This document shows positions 29,901-41,622 of a stretch of DNA of 64,000 nucleotides, piece by piece (position 1 is the stretch's first letter; every line of letters starts with the position of its first letter). The stretch comes from Lewinella sp041392765. GTDB taxonomy: Bacteria; Bacteroidota; Bacteroidia; Chitinophagales; Saprospiraceae. Both the position numbers and the translations under genes were made by a program. The notes beneath the pieces are model-generated. The model saw only the letters and a program-made list of their open reading frames with translations. It searched no databases and had not been told where the DNA came from. The DNA is taken from positions 164,481 to 228,480 of the forward strand of contig JAWKLL010000002.1 of NCBI GenBank assembly GCA_041392765.1, read 5' to 3'.

Positions 29901-32900
29901 GAAACAATCTGGCCATCGGTAGTACTCCATGCGAAAGATGTATTCCCGCTTTGACTGTTCGCTTGCCCCTGAAGTGTGATGGCTGTGCGGGTACAGGTAA
30001 GCGTTTGGGCAGGCAACACCCCCGCCGTAGGGAAGTTGTCGTCCTGTTGTACCGTTACCGTGGCCGTATCGGTACAACCGTTGCTATTATTGGTAATTAC
30101 AAGTTGATAAATCCCCGCTTGGCCAGCAAAGAGTTGTACATTGGAAGGATTGCCCACAAGGCTACCGTTCGATGTGCTCCATTGGTAACTTAATATCCCC
30201 AATCCACTTGATGCAGTCCCATCCAAAAGCGATATACTATCGGTACAGGTGAGTAGGGATGGTGGGGCAATTTGTGCCAAAGGTGGAGCAACATTCTGGG
30301 TCACAGCTACTGTATCATTCGCTGTGCAACCATTGGAAGTATCTGTAACCTGAAGCGTGTAAGTACCGGGGGCTACTATCGTTGTCGTTGCTGATTCCGT
30401 ATTCGTTGGGGCTTGGGGTAAACCCGTCCAAAGGTATTGGATAGTACTCCCTGTGCTAGTATTACCTCCACCAAGGGCAAGAGAAGTTTGTATGCAATTT
30501 AAAATAGCATCCACACCTGCATCAGCAGTTGGTTGGGTTATGTTTTGCTGCACTATCGTTTCAACGCTTGTGGTACAAAAATTAGTCGTATCGGTAGCTG
30601 TCAAGGTATAATTTCCCGGTGCGAAAATGGAGGTAGTAGCGGTAGTAGTGTTTCCCGTTAGGTTACCGTTGGTAGTAGTCCACTGGTAAATTAAGTGAGA
30701 AGTGGGAGAATTGAATTGAGGATTAAGCGTGACATTAGTTTGTGAACAAGTCAACACAGGAGGTGCAGCGATTGAAAATATGGGGTGTTGTATGTTTTGA
30801 AGCACCTCCACACTTGCGATAGATTGGCAATGATTTGCCGGGTTAGTGACGGTTACGATATATGTACCCGGGGCGTTAACCAAGGGTTGGTTGGTGTTGG
30901 ATCTCGATACAAAAGAACCATTAGTAGTACTCCATTGATAGGTATAGGCGGGTGTGTTATTCCCACTTGCCGTTGCTTCAATATTAACGGTCTGCAAGGC
31001 ACAATTCAATACATTAGGCGGAGTGATATTGACCACAGGAGGAGTTGCGTTTTCTATAACGGTGACACTGTTGCTGCTTTGGCAATCATTGGCATCATTG
31101 GTGATTGTAAGCGTGTAAACACCCGGCTCATCCACCAGAGGTGTAAGGGTGTTTTCGCCAGAAACGAAATGGCCATTGGTTGTATCCCAAGTAAAAGAAT
31201 ACCCCGCAGCACTCGTAGAGCCAGAGGCATCGAGTACCATTTGAGTTGTTTGGCAATCAAGCGTATCAGAGACGATGATTTGCACGGAAGGAACATCAGC
31301 ATCTCCCGCCACCGTAACTTGATCGGTAGCCGTGCAACCATTAAGATTGTTGGTCACTATCAATGTGTATGTACCCGTGCTTCCTACCGTAGGTGTAAGC
31401 GTACTCGCCCCCGAAAGTAACTGGCCGTCGAGGGTTGTCCACATATAACTTGCGTTGTTTAGTGTAGAACCAGCACCATTGAGTGAAACACTAGTGACTT
31501 CACAACCCAAAGCAACTGCCGAACCTGCTTCTGCAATTGGAGGGGTTGTGTTTTCCATGACATTCACAACGGTAGATTGGGAACATCCCGTTTCAGTATC
31601 TTCCGTCATAAAAAGATATGTCCCTGCGGCAGCGACTTGCACTGTGGCTTCGTCGTTATTTCCAATGATCTCGCCATTGGTAGTTGTCCATGAATAAGCT
31701 GCATTTGGTGCAGGAACATTACTCCAACCATTTAGGTCGATAACAGGTGTGTAGCAGTTGAGGACAGAAGGGGCATCCACTCCTACCTCCACGGGACTCC
31801 TCCTCCCGTAACAGTTACGGATGTGCTAGTTGTACAACCACTAAGTTCGTCCGTCACCTCTAAGGTATAGGCGCCAATTTGCCCAACGGTTACGATATTG
31901 TCAAACTCACCGGAAACTATCACCCCATTGGTGGTAGTCCAGTGGTAGGAGATATTGTCTCCCATTTCAGACGATGAACCATCAATTTCGACTTGTGGGG
32001 ATGCGCATCCAATAGTTCCATTTACTACTGCGTGTGCCTCGGGGTAAATTTGGTTGGCGTAACGGTGACCTCCCAACTGTCTGTACAACCAGAAATTACA
32101 TTTGTAACCCAAAGGGTATAGGTGCCTACCGAACTGACGGTAGGAGACAGACTGTATTGCCCAGAAGCAATGTGGCCGTTGCTAGTTGTCCATTCATAAT
32201 AATAATCGGAGCCGAAAGACGAACCAGAAGCATCTATTACAGCATAGGTGGATCGCAGGCAAGTACAGCGTCTTCTGCGTAGGCTGTTGCTGAGTCAGGG
32301 TTATCCTCAACAACTACTGAAGTGGTTTCACTACATACACTTACACCATCATCATAAATAACCGTTAGCTCGTATTCACCAGCTTCGTTTACGGTGGCAT
32401 GGTTGCCTGATGTGGAAATGAAATTGCCATTGAGGTACTCCACTCGTAGGTAATCCCATTCCCTGACGAAGACAAAGTCCCATCCAAAGTTACTTCACCT
32501 GTTGTGCAGTCTAGAAAAGGAGGGGACTCAATTTCAGCATATAATGGTTCAAATTCCACATTGACGCTGGCTGAACTTTCACACATAGTAACGCTGTTAT
32601 ACACGGTGAGTGTGTAAGTACCGGGTGCGTCAACTTCTGGCATGAGGGTGTCATCTCCTGCAACGATATTGCCATCCAATGTGGACCACTGATACGAAAA
32701 CTCGGAACCTGTATCCGAACTGCTACCATCCAGTGTAATTGGTGAACCCTCGCAGTGTATCACTTGAGTCGGGCCTGCGTCTGCAACGACGAATGGTGGC
32801 AACCCGGGGCAGACCAAGTGCAGGTTAGTAGCAGCTCCCGTAGAAGCCGTATAGCCCCAAAAGGCCAAAGGTTGGCCGCCAAAGCAGTTATTGATAATAT

Positions 32901-33456
32901 CAAACACCCCAGATAAAATTACCGATCCGTTCAGCACAACCGTATAGGTGTTTGTAGCAGGATCCCAACTAAAGGACACTGTATGTTGATTACCGTTTTC
33001 TAAATTGGGCAAGCTGACAGGGCCATCGATAGTGTTGTTGAAGTTGCCATTGATATTAATAGCGGCATGATCGCTCACCGGGTCGCCATATTCGCTGTTT
33101 TGCCAAGTATCAAATTCGATAATAAAAGAATTGGGAATGCCTAATGCACCAATGCCGCCACCTTGCAAGCCACAAATGGTATTGGAATTACTTTGATACA
33201 CCAAACAAATACCATCGGCACCACCTGCGTCATTGGTGCCGAAACTAAGTTGCATAACATGCGTGAATGGCTGGGAAAAATCCGTTTCCTCATGAAACCA
33301 TGCGCATCCTTGCTGCCCAGTGGTGTTCGCCGTCATTTGAATGCATTCTCCTAGTAAAGTAGCTGTTCCAGACAACAAAAATTCATCTTCGCAGGTAAGC
33401 TGCGCCCAAACGGATGAATAGGTTGCCAATAGTAAAACTGGTAGAATGTATCGCAT
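26995..33456 (-). CDS. Giant secreted adhesin: lectin-like domain, about 20 PKD-like repeats, SprB repeat, CHU_C
   Basis: One gene of about 2,150 residues, broken into pieces by frame changes near 32440, 32250, 31790-32040, 28330 and 28080. It starts MRYILPVLLLATYSSVWAQ (signal peptide). Residues 20-220 resemble an L-type lectin domain (GTNDAGGADGICLVYQ; FIIEFDTWQN; HTVSFSWDP). Then come about 20 repeats of some 82 residues, each with an early Cys (as in VLNC), a DGS/LxG strand, a W-T-T-x-x-G core, PGTYTL-VT and NGC. A SprB-like repeat follows (GGRPPYQYSIDGG) and the final CHU_C domain (VYIPNAFSPDGDGNND; LLYDRWGNEVYSVW) for type IX export. The paired Cys in each repeat suggest one disulfide per module. 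Function likely cell-surface adhesion or gliding. Confidence 0.85.
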
Positions 33457-33688
33457 CGTTTCTCTCAGATTGTAAAAAACAGTCCACCTCTTTATTTAGA
33501 AAGAATACTTAGAGACGGAAAAAATAAAGTGTATTGAGACACTAATATAGCATTTTTCAGCAATACCAATGAACAGCCGTTTTTTCGGAAAGTATTTCTA
33601 ATACTGCACGTTTGGTCATACTTATTGCAAATCACTTTATAGATGCTAGTGTTTTTTCCTTTATTTTTGATGCCAAATAAATAGCGTT

Positions 33689-35087
33689 ATGAAACAATTT
33701 TTCCTATTGTTTGCCATGACTTTTATGGCGTGTGAAGCCTCCTTAATTCCGTTGGAAGCTCAGAATCTCCAATTAGATAGTACATTGCTCACCGCTACTG
33801 ACATAGCTACGGGTTTAAACGTACCCTGGGAGGTTAAATGGGGACCAGATGATCATCTTTGGGTCACTGAACGCCGAGGGCGCATCCTGCGCATCAACCC
33901 CGAAAATGGCAATACCGTTACCGTACTCAACTATGAGCTTTTAGTGGAAAGTGGTGGCGAACCCGGTATGCTGGGCATGGCGCTACACCGATTTTCTACA
34001 AACGCCTATTGTTTATGTGGTCTATTGCTACAATATCGAGCCTTCCATTCGCGAGCGTCTTTCCTCTTTCCGTTGGAACGGATCACAATTGGATACGGAA
34101 ACTATCCTATTTGATGATATCCCAGGTGGGCATCCACAACGGTTCACGTCTCCTTATCACCGATGACCAAAAATACTCATGACGGTTGGTGATCGGGGCA
34201 GCAGCAGCACGGCGCAAGACTTGAATAGTCTCAACGGGAAAATACTACGTATGAACCTCGATGGCAGCCTACCTGATGACAACCCCATCCCCGGTAGTTA
34301 TATTTATTCATTTGGCCATCGCAATCCACAAGGACTCGCCTATGGCCTAATGGGCAAATTTATAGTTCAGAACACGGCGCATCGAACTCCGATGAGTTCA
34401 ACCTCATGAGCCTAACCGCAATTACGGATGGCTTCACCGTGCAGGGTGCTTGCAATACTTCGGCAGAAATTACCTTCTGCAACGCAAATAACGTACGCGA
34501 ACCGTTGGATGAATACAGCCCTTGTGCTGCTGTTAATGACATCATTTACTACGACCATCCTGCCATACCTGAATGGCAAGGCAAAATGCTCATGGCAGTC
34601 CTTGGCGGCTTCGCCCTCAGTGATTCCCGTATTAGTATTTTGTCTTTCAATGAGGAGGGTACTGCCGTAGTGAACGAAGAACAAGTGCTGGATAACCTCG
34701 GGCGATTGCGCGACGTGGCGATCAATCCCCATAATGGTGCAGTATATGTTGCTACCAACGGCCTTCTTACCCAGGTTTTACCTTAATCGAATTATCGAAT
34801 ATCGCAATATGGCGTACCAAATGGTCTCCACATTCACACCTGATGCTATAGATCAATTTGTGCAAATAGCCCCTAATCCAGCTACCGACCTGATAACCGC
34901 CCAAGTTTCCGATAGTTTCACAGGGCATCCTTTTGAAATTATTGGTTTCAATGGCCAAGTCATTCAGAAAGGAACTTTCGAGGGAAGTTCCACGTCAATC
35001 GATGTTTCTCAATGGCCTGCTGGAATGTATTTTATACGAGCCACCAATCCCCAAGGAAGCATCACCCGCACATTTAGTGTCAAGTAA
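33689..35087 (+). CDS. Secreted PQQ-type sugar (glucose/sorbosone) dehydrogenase with type IX sorting domain, frameshifted
   Basis: Beta-propeller of the glucose/sorbosone dehydrogenase family. MKQFFLLFAMTFMACEASLI starts the signal, followed by LNVPWEVKWGPDDHLWVTER, then GEPGMLGMALH, and in later frames DGSLPDDNPIPGSYIYSFGHRNPQGLAY, the family's most diagnostic stretch. After EQVLDNLGRLRDVAINPHNG comes a C-terminal type A sorting domain (IAPNPATDLITAQ; GMYFIRATNPQGSITRTFSVK). At least five frame changes occur (about 33990, 34140, 34350, 34400, 34790). Upstream TATTTTTG (33662-33669) is a good -7 element. Oxidises sugars or related alcohols outside the cell; the exact substrate is unknown. 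Confidence 0.88.
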
Positions 35088-35200
35088 GTAATAGAGGTTA
35101 TGCAGGTTTTGAAATAATTTTCAAGGCTAGGCAGCATTTCTATCATACAAGGTATCTTGCCTATATATCAGGGACGCATCATACCTTTTGATATATTTTT

Positions 35201-35374
35201 AGAGTATGTCTAAACTTTCCTGATTGAGCGAAAGCGAGCAAAATTTGTTCTGATCAAGGCGCAAAACGAAGTCGATGCTGGAGGCATCGGCGAGTATTTG
35301 TAACGAAGAGCAGGTCAAAATTTGCTCCCGATAGCTATCGGGATAGCCGATCAAGGAGATTTTAGACATACTCT
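35201..35374. mobile_element. 174-bp MITE-like element
   Basis: AGAGTATGTCTAAA (35201-35214) is the exact inverse of TTTAGACATACTCT (35361-35374), and similarity continues inward for about ten more bases. If the ends are taken one base in, both sides are flanked by TTA, a possible 3-bp target duplication. Inside is the 18-base palindrome TCCCGATAGCTATCGGGA (35326-35343). It has no ORF. A related right half occurs at 56950-57029. Confidence 0.75.
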
Positions 35375-35403
35375 TAGCTGCTGATTAAGCAAACTACTCT
35401 TAC

Positions 35404-35457
35404 AAAAAAGGAAAGCCCTCCGTGGAATCATGTTCCGCAGAGGGCTTTTCCTTTTTT
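35404..35457. terminator. Bidirectional terminator between sugar dehydrogenase and gltD
   Basis: An A run, then GGAAAGCCCTC, a short inner stem (GGAA/TTCC), then GAGGGCTTTTCC and a T run. Strong hairpin with U tract on both strands, placed between convergent genes. Confidence 0.85.
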
Positions 35458-35466
35458 CCAAAATTA

Positions 35467-36934
35467 TTACACCAACTGCATCTTGCCGGCATCTTTGGCT
35501 TCTAAGACGCTTTTACCCGATTGTAGAAAAGCATCCACTTCTCGGGCGGCTTCGCGGCCTTCACTCATCGCCCATACCACCAAACTCTGGCCACGTCTCA
35601 TATCGCCTGCTGCGAACACCTTAGGCACAGAGGTTTGGTAGCCTTCTGTTAGCACATTACCCCTCGGATCCAATGCAACACCTAGTTGCGTAAGCATCCC
35701 TTCGCGCTGAGGATGCAAGAACCCTGCGGCAATAAGTAATAAATCGCAAGGCAGCGTTTGCACGGTGTCTGGTTGTTCCGTGAGTTTCATGGCACCCGTC
35801 TAAGGTCTTTGTCCCATAGCACTTGTACTACTTGATAGCTTTGATACGGCCGTCCTCGTTTTTCAAAATTTCTTTAGTCAACAAAGCCCATTTGCGGTCG
35901 CAACCTTCATCGTGGCTAGTGGAGGTGCGCAGTATCATGGGCCAGTTGGGCCATGAATGGGGGTCGCGTACCGCGTCTGGTTTGCCCAATATCTCAATCT
36001 GGGTAACTGATTTAGCACCTTGCCGATTGGATGTACCCACACAGTCAGCACCCGTGTCGCCACCGCCTATGACGATGACGTGTTTACCTGTTGCCAACAG
36101 CGGCATCTCCCCGCTTAAGTCGGCTCCGGCAACGCGCTTATTGCTTTGTTTCAGAAACTCCATCGCAAAATGAACCCCTTTTGCGTCGCGCCCAGAAACG
36201 GGCAAATCACGGGGGATCGTGGAACCACCACAAAGCACCACGGCATCGTATTGGGTTAGCAATTGCCCTACGGGAATATCTACCCCAACGTTGGTATTAG
36301 GTTGGAAACGCACCCCAGCCGCTTCCATTACCGCCAGCCTTCTATCAATGACCTTTTTCTCTAATTTAAAATCAGGGATACCATAGCGTAGCAGCCCCCC
36401 TATGGCCGCATCGCGCTCAAATACTGTCACGGTATGCCCGGCTCGGTTGAGTTGGTCGGCAGCTGCCAGACCAGCGGGGCCACTACCCACCACAGCCACT
36501 TTTTTGCCGCTCCTGCTTACTGGATGAAGGGGGCGCACATAGCCGCGCTCGTAAGCTGTTTCGATGATGTTTTTCTCAATGTGCTCAATGGCAACAGGCG
36601 GCTGGTTGATACCCAATACACAGGCTGTTTCGCATGGCGCAGGGCATATCCTACCCGTGAATTCCGGGAAGTTATTCGTACTGCTGAGTATTTCGTAAGC
36701 TTGTTTCCAGTCTTCCCGATATACAGCATCATTAAATTCTGGAATAATGTTCCCCAACGGGCAGCCATTGTGGCAAAAGGGCACCCCGCAGTCCATGCAA
36801 CGGGACGCCTGCGCTACGGTTTTTTCCAAGGGAAAGGGTTCGTAGAGTTCCTTGTAATCTTTTATTCGCTGTGCCACAGGGCGTGTTGTCGGTAGCTCGC
36901 GAGTATGTGTCAGAAATCCTTTTGGATCAGCCAT
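35467..36934 (-). CDS. gltD: Glutamate synthase small subunit, frameshifted
   Basis: NADPH-oxidising flavoprotein partner of GltB in ammonia assimilation, about 489 residues repaired. The N-terminal Cys clusters for 4Fe-4S centres are seen (ASRCMDCGVPFC, CPLGNIIP, GRICPAPCETACVLG). An FAD site GSGPAGLAAADQLNRAG and an NADPH site VIGGGDTGADC follow, and the C-terminus has VFAAGDMRRGQSLVVWAMSEGR. The frame breaks twice between 35790 and 35830; the hidden middle frame reads VVQVLWDKDLRRVP, fitting the gap exactly. Start MADPKGFLTHTREL is normal. It lies 46 bases downstream of gltB on the same strand, the usual operon. Confidence 0.96.
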
Positions 36935-36980
36935 GTTTTTATTTTAAAATGGTCAGAAAGTGAAGAAATTGAAACAGGAG

Positions 36981-39900
36981 TTAAAAACTCACCTCAGCCA
37001 GTTTCACATCCCAATCGGGTTTCATTTTTTTTCGTGCTAATACGGCCTTGTAATCCCTCGGCATTACCTTGACGAATTGCGGCAGTATATCATCCCAATT
37101 GTTGAGTAAATCCAATGCCTTTTTGCTGCTGGTATAGCTAAAATGGTTGCGCAACATCTTGCGCAGCATTTCATGATCGTCTTCACCTAGTGGTTCTACA
37201 TCCACCATTTCGGGGTTCACCCGCTGCTGAAAACTACCTTGTGGGTCAAAAATAAATGCCACCCCACCGCTCATGCCGGCAGCAAAGTTTTTACCCGTCT
37301 GCCCTAACACCACAATCAACCCTCCTGTCATGTATTCGCAGCCGTGGTCGCCGATTCCTTCTACTACAGCCCGCACACCGGAGTTGCGCACAGCAAAACG
37401 CTCGCCAGCCATACCTCGGATGTAGGCTTCGCCTGAAGTCGCCCCATAAACTGCCACATTGCCAATGATGATGTTTTCGGATGGATCGAACGTTGCATCT
37501 CGGTCCGGAACAACAATCAGTCGACCACCAGAAAGTCCTTTGCCAAAATAATCGTTGGCTTCGCCTTCCAGCGTAAACTCAATTCCTTTGGCGCCAAATG
37601 CACCAAAGCTTTGCCCAGCGGATCCTCGGAAACGGTATTTGATAGCACCATCTGGCAACCCCTCTGCCTGCCATGCCTTGCTAATTTCATAGGAAAGCAT
37701 AGTGCCCACCGCACGGTCGGTATTCTGAATAGCAAAGGTACTGCTGACAGGTTGCCGCTCACGGAGTGCCAATTGGGCATGCGCTATCAGTTTCCTATCC
37801 AGAATCTGGTCAATACCGTGGTCTTGCGGAACCTGTTTGTATTGACCCACAGTCGGAGATGCAGGTTCTTTGTAGAGGATGGGGGTCAGGTCAAGGTCGC
37901 GATATTTCCAGTAGTTTGCGTTTTTATTGACCTTGAGGAGTTCCACGTGCCCCACCATTTCATTGATGGTTCGGAATCCTAATTCGGCCATAATTTCGCG
38001 CAAATCTTGGGCTAAAAAATGAAAGAAATTGATGACGTGTTCCGCTTGGCCCGTAAAGCGCCCACGCAGGGTCTCATCTTGGGTAGCAATACCTACTGGG
38101 CAGGTATTCACGTGACATTTGCGCATCATAATGCAGCCTTCTACCACCAAGGCCGCTGTAGCTACTCCCCATTCCTCGGCACCGAGCAGCGTAGCGATTG
38201 CCAAGTCGCGCCCTGTGCGCAATTGTCCATCAGTTTGGAGAATAACACGATCGCGGAGCTTATTTTTGACCAATGTCTGGTGGCTTTCTGCCAACCCTAA
38301 TTCCCAAGGCAAACCGGCATGACGGATGGAGGACAGCGGCGATGCACCCGTGCCCCCATCGTAACCTGATATCAAAATAGCATCCGCATGCGCCTTGGCA
38401 ACCCCGCTGGCAATGATACCCACACCCGCTTTAGAAACCAGTTTGACGTTGATGCGGGCTTCACGGTTGGCATTTTTTAAATCGAAAATGAGCTGCGCCA
38501 AGTCTTCGATGGAATAAATATCGTGGTGAGGAGGTGGAGATATCAGCCCCACACCTGGGGTAGAGTGGCGCACCCTGCCGATCCATTCATCTACTTTGTG
38601 GCCCGGCAACTGTCCGCCTTCCCCTGGCTTGGCTCCTTGTGCCATTTTGATTTGCAACTCCGATGCTTGGCTCAGGTAATGACTGGTGACCCCAAAACGA
38701 CCTGACGCGACCTGCTTAGTCGCAGAATTGAGGTTGTTGCCATCCGCATCCGGGCGGTAACGGATAACATCTTCCCCGCCTTCGCCCGAATTGCTGCGCC
38801 CCCCCATACGGTTCATGGCAATTGCCAAAGTGGTATGCGCTTCCCATGAGATGGAACCGAACGACATAGCACCCGTAGCAAATCGTGGCAGGATGTTTTC
38901 GATGGGTTCTACTTCTTCAATAGGAATGGGATTGCCTTTGCGGAACGATAGAAGTCCTCGCAGCGTCAACGCTTTTTCGGTTTGCTCGTTGATCGTTTGG
39001 GCGTATTTGCGATAAGCGTCCTTATCATTGGTACGTGCGGCCAACTGCAAATAGTGAATACTCTCGGGTGAGAAAGTGTGCGCTTCACCTCTGCGCTTCC
39101 ATTGATACACACCACCTACTTCTAGTTGAGGATTGGGAAGTGCTTGCTGAGGGTAAGCTAATTGGTGGCGGATAATGGCCTCCTTGGCAATGCCGTCGAA
39201 ACCAAGCCCTTGAATGCGGCTTACTGTTCCCGTAAAGCATACGTCCACGACCTCTTTTTGGATACCCAAGGCTTCGAATATTTGCGCCCCTTGATAGGAT
39301 TGCAAGGTAGAAATACCAATCTTGGACATGATCTTCAATAATCCTTTGCCCATCGCCTTGTTGTAAACGGCAATAAAGTAATCACGGGATTTTTCCGTAC
39401 CAAAAGCACCTTTTTTATAAAGGTCGGAAATGGTGGCGTATGTCAAATAGGGGTTAACCGCACTGGCACCGTATCCGATGAGGGTGGCTAAGTGGTGGGT
39501 TTCGCGCGTATCACCAGATTCTACAACCAAGGAGGTCTGTGCCCGCAGCCCCGTGCGTACCAAATGATGGTGGATAGCTCCTGTGGCCAATAAACTGGGA
39601 ATAGGAGCATGGAACGCATCGGCCTGCCGATCGCTGATGACTAAGATGTTGTGCCCGTTGCGCACCAAGTCTTCTGCCACTGCGCAGATGTGATCCACGG
39701 CAGCTTTGAGACGGCCTTCCTGCCCATCTACTTTGAAAATGGCATTGACGATTCCTGCTTTGAAATGAGGGTGATGCAGTTGCTTGATTTTAGCCATTTC
39801 TGCATTCGTAAGCAAAGGCTCGTCGAGATGGATGAAACGCGCCCGGTCGGGCTTTACATCCAAGATATTGTCGGCACCACCGAGCATGGCGTACAACGAC

Positions 39901-41552
39901 ATAACGCTGCGCTCGCGAATGGGGTCAATAGGTGGGTTGGTAACCTGCGCAAATAACTGTTTGAAATAATTGCTCAGGTGCTGCGTTTGCCGCGACAAGC
40001 AGGCGAGGGGAATATCAGCCCCCATAGAACCAATGGGGTCTTGCCCCTTGCTAATCATAGGTTCAATGATGACGCTGAGGTCTTCCTTAGTATAACCATG
40101 TAGTTGCTGCAAACGCAACAACGTTTTATAGTCCAAGGAGGTGCCTACTTTTTCATCCAACGCCAAGTCATCCATCGTAAGGCGGTTGGCATCCAACCAC
40201 TCTCGGTAAGGGAGTCTTTTACAAATGGTAGCCTTGAGTTCTTCATCGCCAATGAGGCGGTGTTCCTGTAAGTCCGCTATGAGGATACGCCCGGGTTGAA
40301 GACGACCTTTCATTACTATTTTAGCAGGCTCCACGGGCAAAGCACCCGCTTCGGAAGCCACAATCAGTCGGTTGTCATTCGTCAGGCAGTAGCGGGATGG
40401 TCGCAAGCCGTTGCGGTCTAGGGTAGCACCTATAAGTACCCCGTCTGTGAAACAGATGCTGGCAGGCCCATCCCAAGGTTCCATAATCGTTTTGTGGTAT
40501 TCGTAGAATGCCTTTTTGAAATCGGGCATATAGTCGTCGTTCTGCCAGGCTTCGGGAATCATCATCATCAAAGCGTGGGGAAGGCTGTAGCCATTAAGGA
40601 CGAGGAATTCCAACACATTGTCGAAGTTGCCGGAATCGGAGAGGTGTTCACCGCATACGGGTAGGAGCTTTTCCATTTCCTCATCGGTAAACAAGCGGGA
40701 TTTAAGATGCTTTTCCTTGCTTTTCCACCAGTTAAGATTGCCTTTTACCGTATTGATCTCCCCGTTGTGGGCTATCATGCGGAAAGGTTGAGCCAATTTC
40801 CACTTAGGTTCTGTGTTGGTAGAAAAACGGGAGTGGATTAACGCTACTGCCGATTTGGAACGCATATCCTGCAAGTCGGGGAAATAAGGCCGCAACTGCC
40901 AGGTGGTCAGTTGCCCTTTGTAAACGATGGTCTTATAGGAAAAGGAAGCGATGTAAAAATGATCCTTTGTTTGCGGGTAGGTAGTGTGGATATTGTGTGT
41001 GGCATACTTGCGCAACACATACAGGCGGCGTTCCAACGCATCGGATGCCATCGGTTCCTTAGGTTTGACGAATACCTGCTCCATTCGGGGTTCTACGGAA
41101 AGGGAGGTAGGCCCCAATAATTCACGGTCGGTGGATACTTTGCGATAACCTAAGCGCACCAAACCCAGTTCATCAATATAGTCGTCAAAAAGAAACCGCG
41201 CTTGATCCCCCAACTGCTTGTCGGCAGGGAAGAAAACCATACCCACGCCGTATTCCCCAAATGCAGGCAATTCAAAACCGTTTTCCCTGCATTTGTCAAC
41301 AAAAAAATCATGGGGAATTTGAATAAGGATACCCGCACCGTCGCCGGAATTGGGTTCACACCCACAGGCACCGCGATGTTCCATGTTCATAAGCATACGC
41401 AGGGCATCCTCTATGAGGTCGTGCGTAGGTATGCCATCTAAGTTGGCAATAAGCCCAGTGCCGCAGGCATCTGATTCCAGATCAGGGCAATACAGCCCCT
41501 GCTGTGGCAATAGCTGGTCGTCCAGTTCTTCTGCTGTGTTATGTTCTTGCAT
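36981..41552 (-). CDS. gltB: Glutamate synthase large subunit
   Basis: Transfers the amide of glutamine to 2-oxoglutarate, giving two glutamates. From the ATG at 41552 (MQEHNTAEELDDQLLPQQG) it is 1,523 residues. The class II amidotransferase Cys is in SDACGTGLIANLDG, Cys30 from this start, so a 29-residue propeptide is removed. The FMN/central and synthase domains follow (MSFGSISWEAHTTLA; GEGGQLPGHKVDEWIGRVRH), with a 3Fe-4S cluster in CIMMRKCHVNTCPVGIATQ and the GXGXG beta-helix at the end (GGLIVVLGQTGKNFAAGMSGG). A longer frame starting at TTG 41651 is rejected because that TTG forms part of a promoter. Intact over 4.5 kb. Confidence 0.98.
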   Translation of the reverse strand: MQEHNTAEELDDQLLPQQGLYCPDLESDACGTGLIANLDGIPTHDLIEDALRMLMNMEHRGACGCEPNSGDGAGILIQIPHDFFVDKCRENGFELPAFGEYGVGMVFFPADKQLGDQARFLFDDYIDELGLVRLGYRKVSTDRELLGPTSLSVEPRMEQVFVKPKEPMASDALERRLYVLRKYATHNIHTTYPQTKDHFYIASFSYKTIVYKGQLTTWQLRPYFPDLQDMRSKSAVALIHSRFSTNTEPKWKLAQPFRMIAHNGEINTVKGNLNWWKSKEKHLKSRLFTDEEMEKLLPVCGEHLSDSGNFDNVLEFLVLNGYSLPHALMMMIPEAWQNDDYMPDFKKAFYEYHKTIMEPWDGPASICFTDGVLIGATLDRNGLRPSRYCLTNDNRLIVASEAGALPVEPAKIVMKGRLQPGRILIADLQEHRLIGDEELKATICKRLPYREWLDANRLTMDDLALDEKVGTSLDYKTLLRLQQLHGYTKEDLSVIIEPMISKGQDPIGSMGADIPLACLSRQTQHLSNYFKQLFAQVTNPPIDPIRERSVMSLYAMLGGADNILDVKPDRARFIHLDEPLLTNAEMAKIKQLHHPHFKAGIVNAIFKVDGQEGRLKAAVDHICAVAEDLVRNGHNILVISDRQADAFHAPIPSLLATGAIHHHLVRTGLRAQTSLVVESGDTRETHHLATLIGYGASAVNPYLTYATISDLYKKGAFGTEKSRDYFIAVYNKAMGKGLLKIMSKIGISTLQSYQGAQIFEALGIQKEVVDVCFTGTVSRIQGLGFDGIAKEAIIRHQLAYPQQALPNPQLEVGGVYQWKRRGEAHTFSPESIHYLQLAARTNDKDAYRKYAQTINEQTEKALTLRGLLSFRKGNPIPIEEVEPIENILPRFATGAMSFGSISWEAHTTLAIAMNRMGGRSNSGEGGEDVIRYRPDADGNNLNSATKQVASGRFGVTSHYLSQASELQIKMAQGAKPGEGGQLPGHKVDEWIGRVRHSTPGVGLISPPPHHDIYSIEDLAQLIFDLKNANREARINVKLVSKAGVGIIASGVAKAHADAILISGYDGGTGASPLSSIRHAGLPWELGLAESHQTLVKNKLRDRVILQTDGQLRTGRDLAIATLLGAEEWGVATAALVVEGCIMMRKCHVNTCPVGIATQDETLRGRFTGQAEHVINFFHFLAQDLREIMAELGFRTINEMVGHVELLKVNKNANYWKYRDLDLTPILYKEPASPTVGQYKQVPQDHGIDQILDRKLIAHAQLALRERQPVSSTFAIQNTDRAVGTMLSYEISKAWQAEGLPDGAIKYRFRGSAGQSFGAFGAKGIEFTLEGEANDYFGKGLSGGRLIVVPDRDATFDPSENIIIGNVAVYGATSGEAYIRGMAGERFAVRNSGVRAVVEGIGDHGCEYMTGGLIVVLGQTGKNFAAGMSGGVAFIFDPQGSFQQRVNPEMVDVEPLGEDDHEMLRKMLRNHFSYTSSKKALDLLNNWDDILPQFVKVMPRDYKAVLARKKMKPDWDVKLAEVSF

Positions 41553-41622
41553 AGACTGCCTTGTTGTTTTATTCGAGGCGGCCTTATCTGGTTGGTGGGC
41601 GATGTATCCTTTGAAAGGGTCA

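Noticed and set aside
30785..31420. Open frame of 211 codons opposite the giant adhesin
   Set aside because: It is the shadow of the repetitive minus-strand gene and has no conserved feature.
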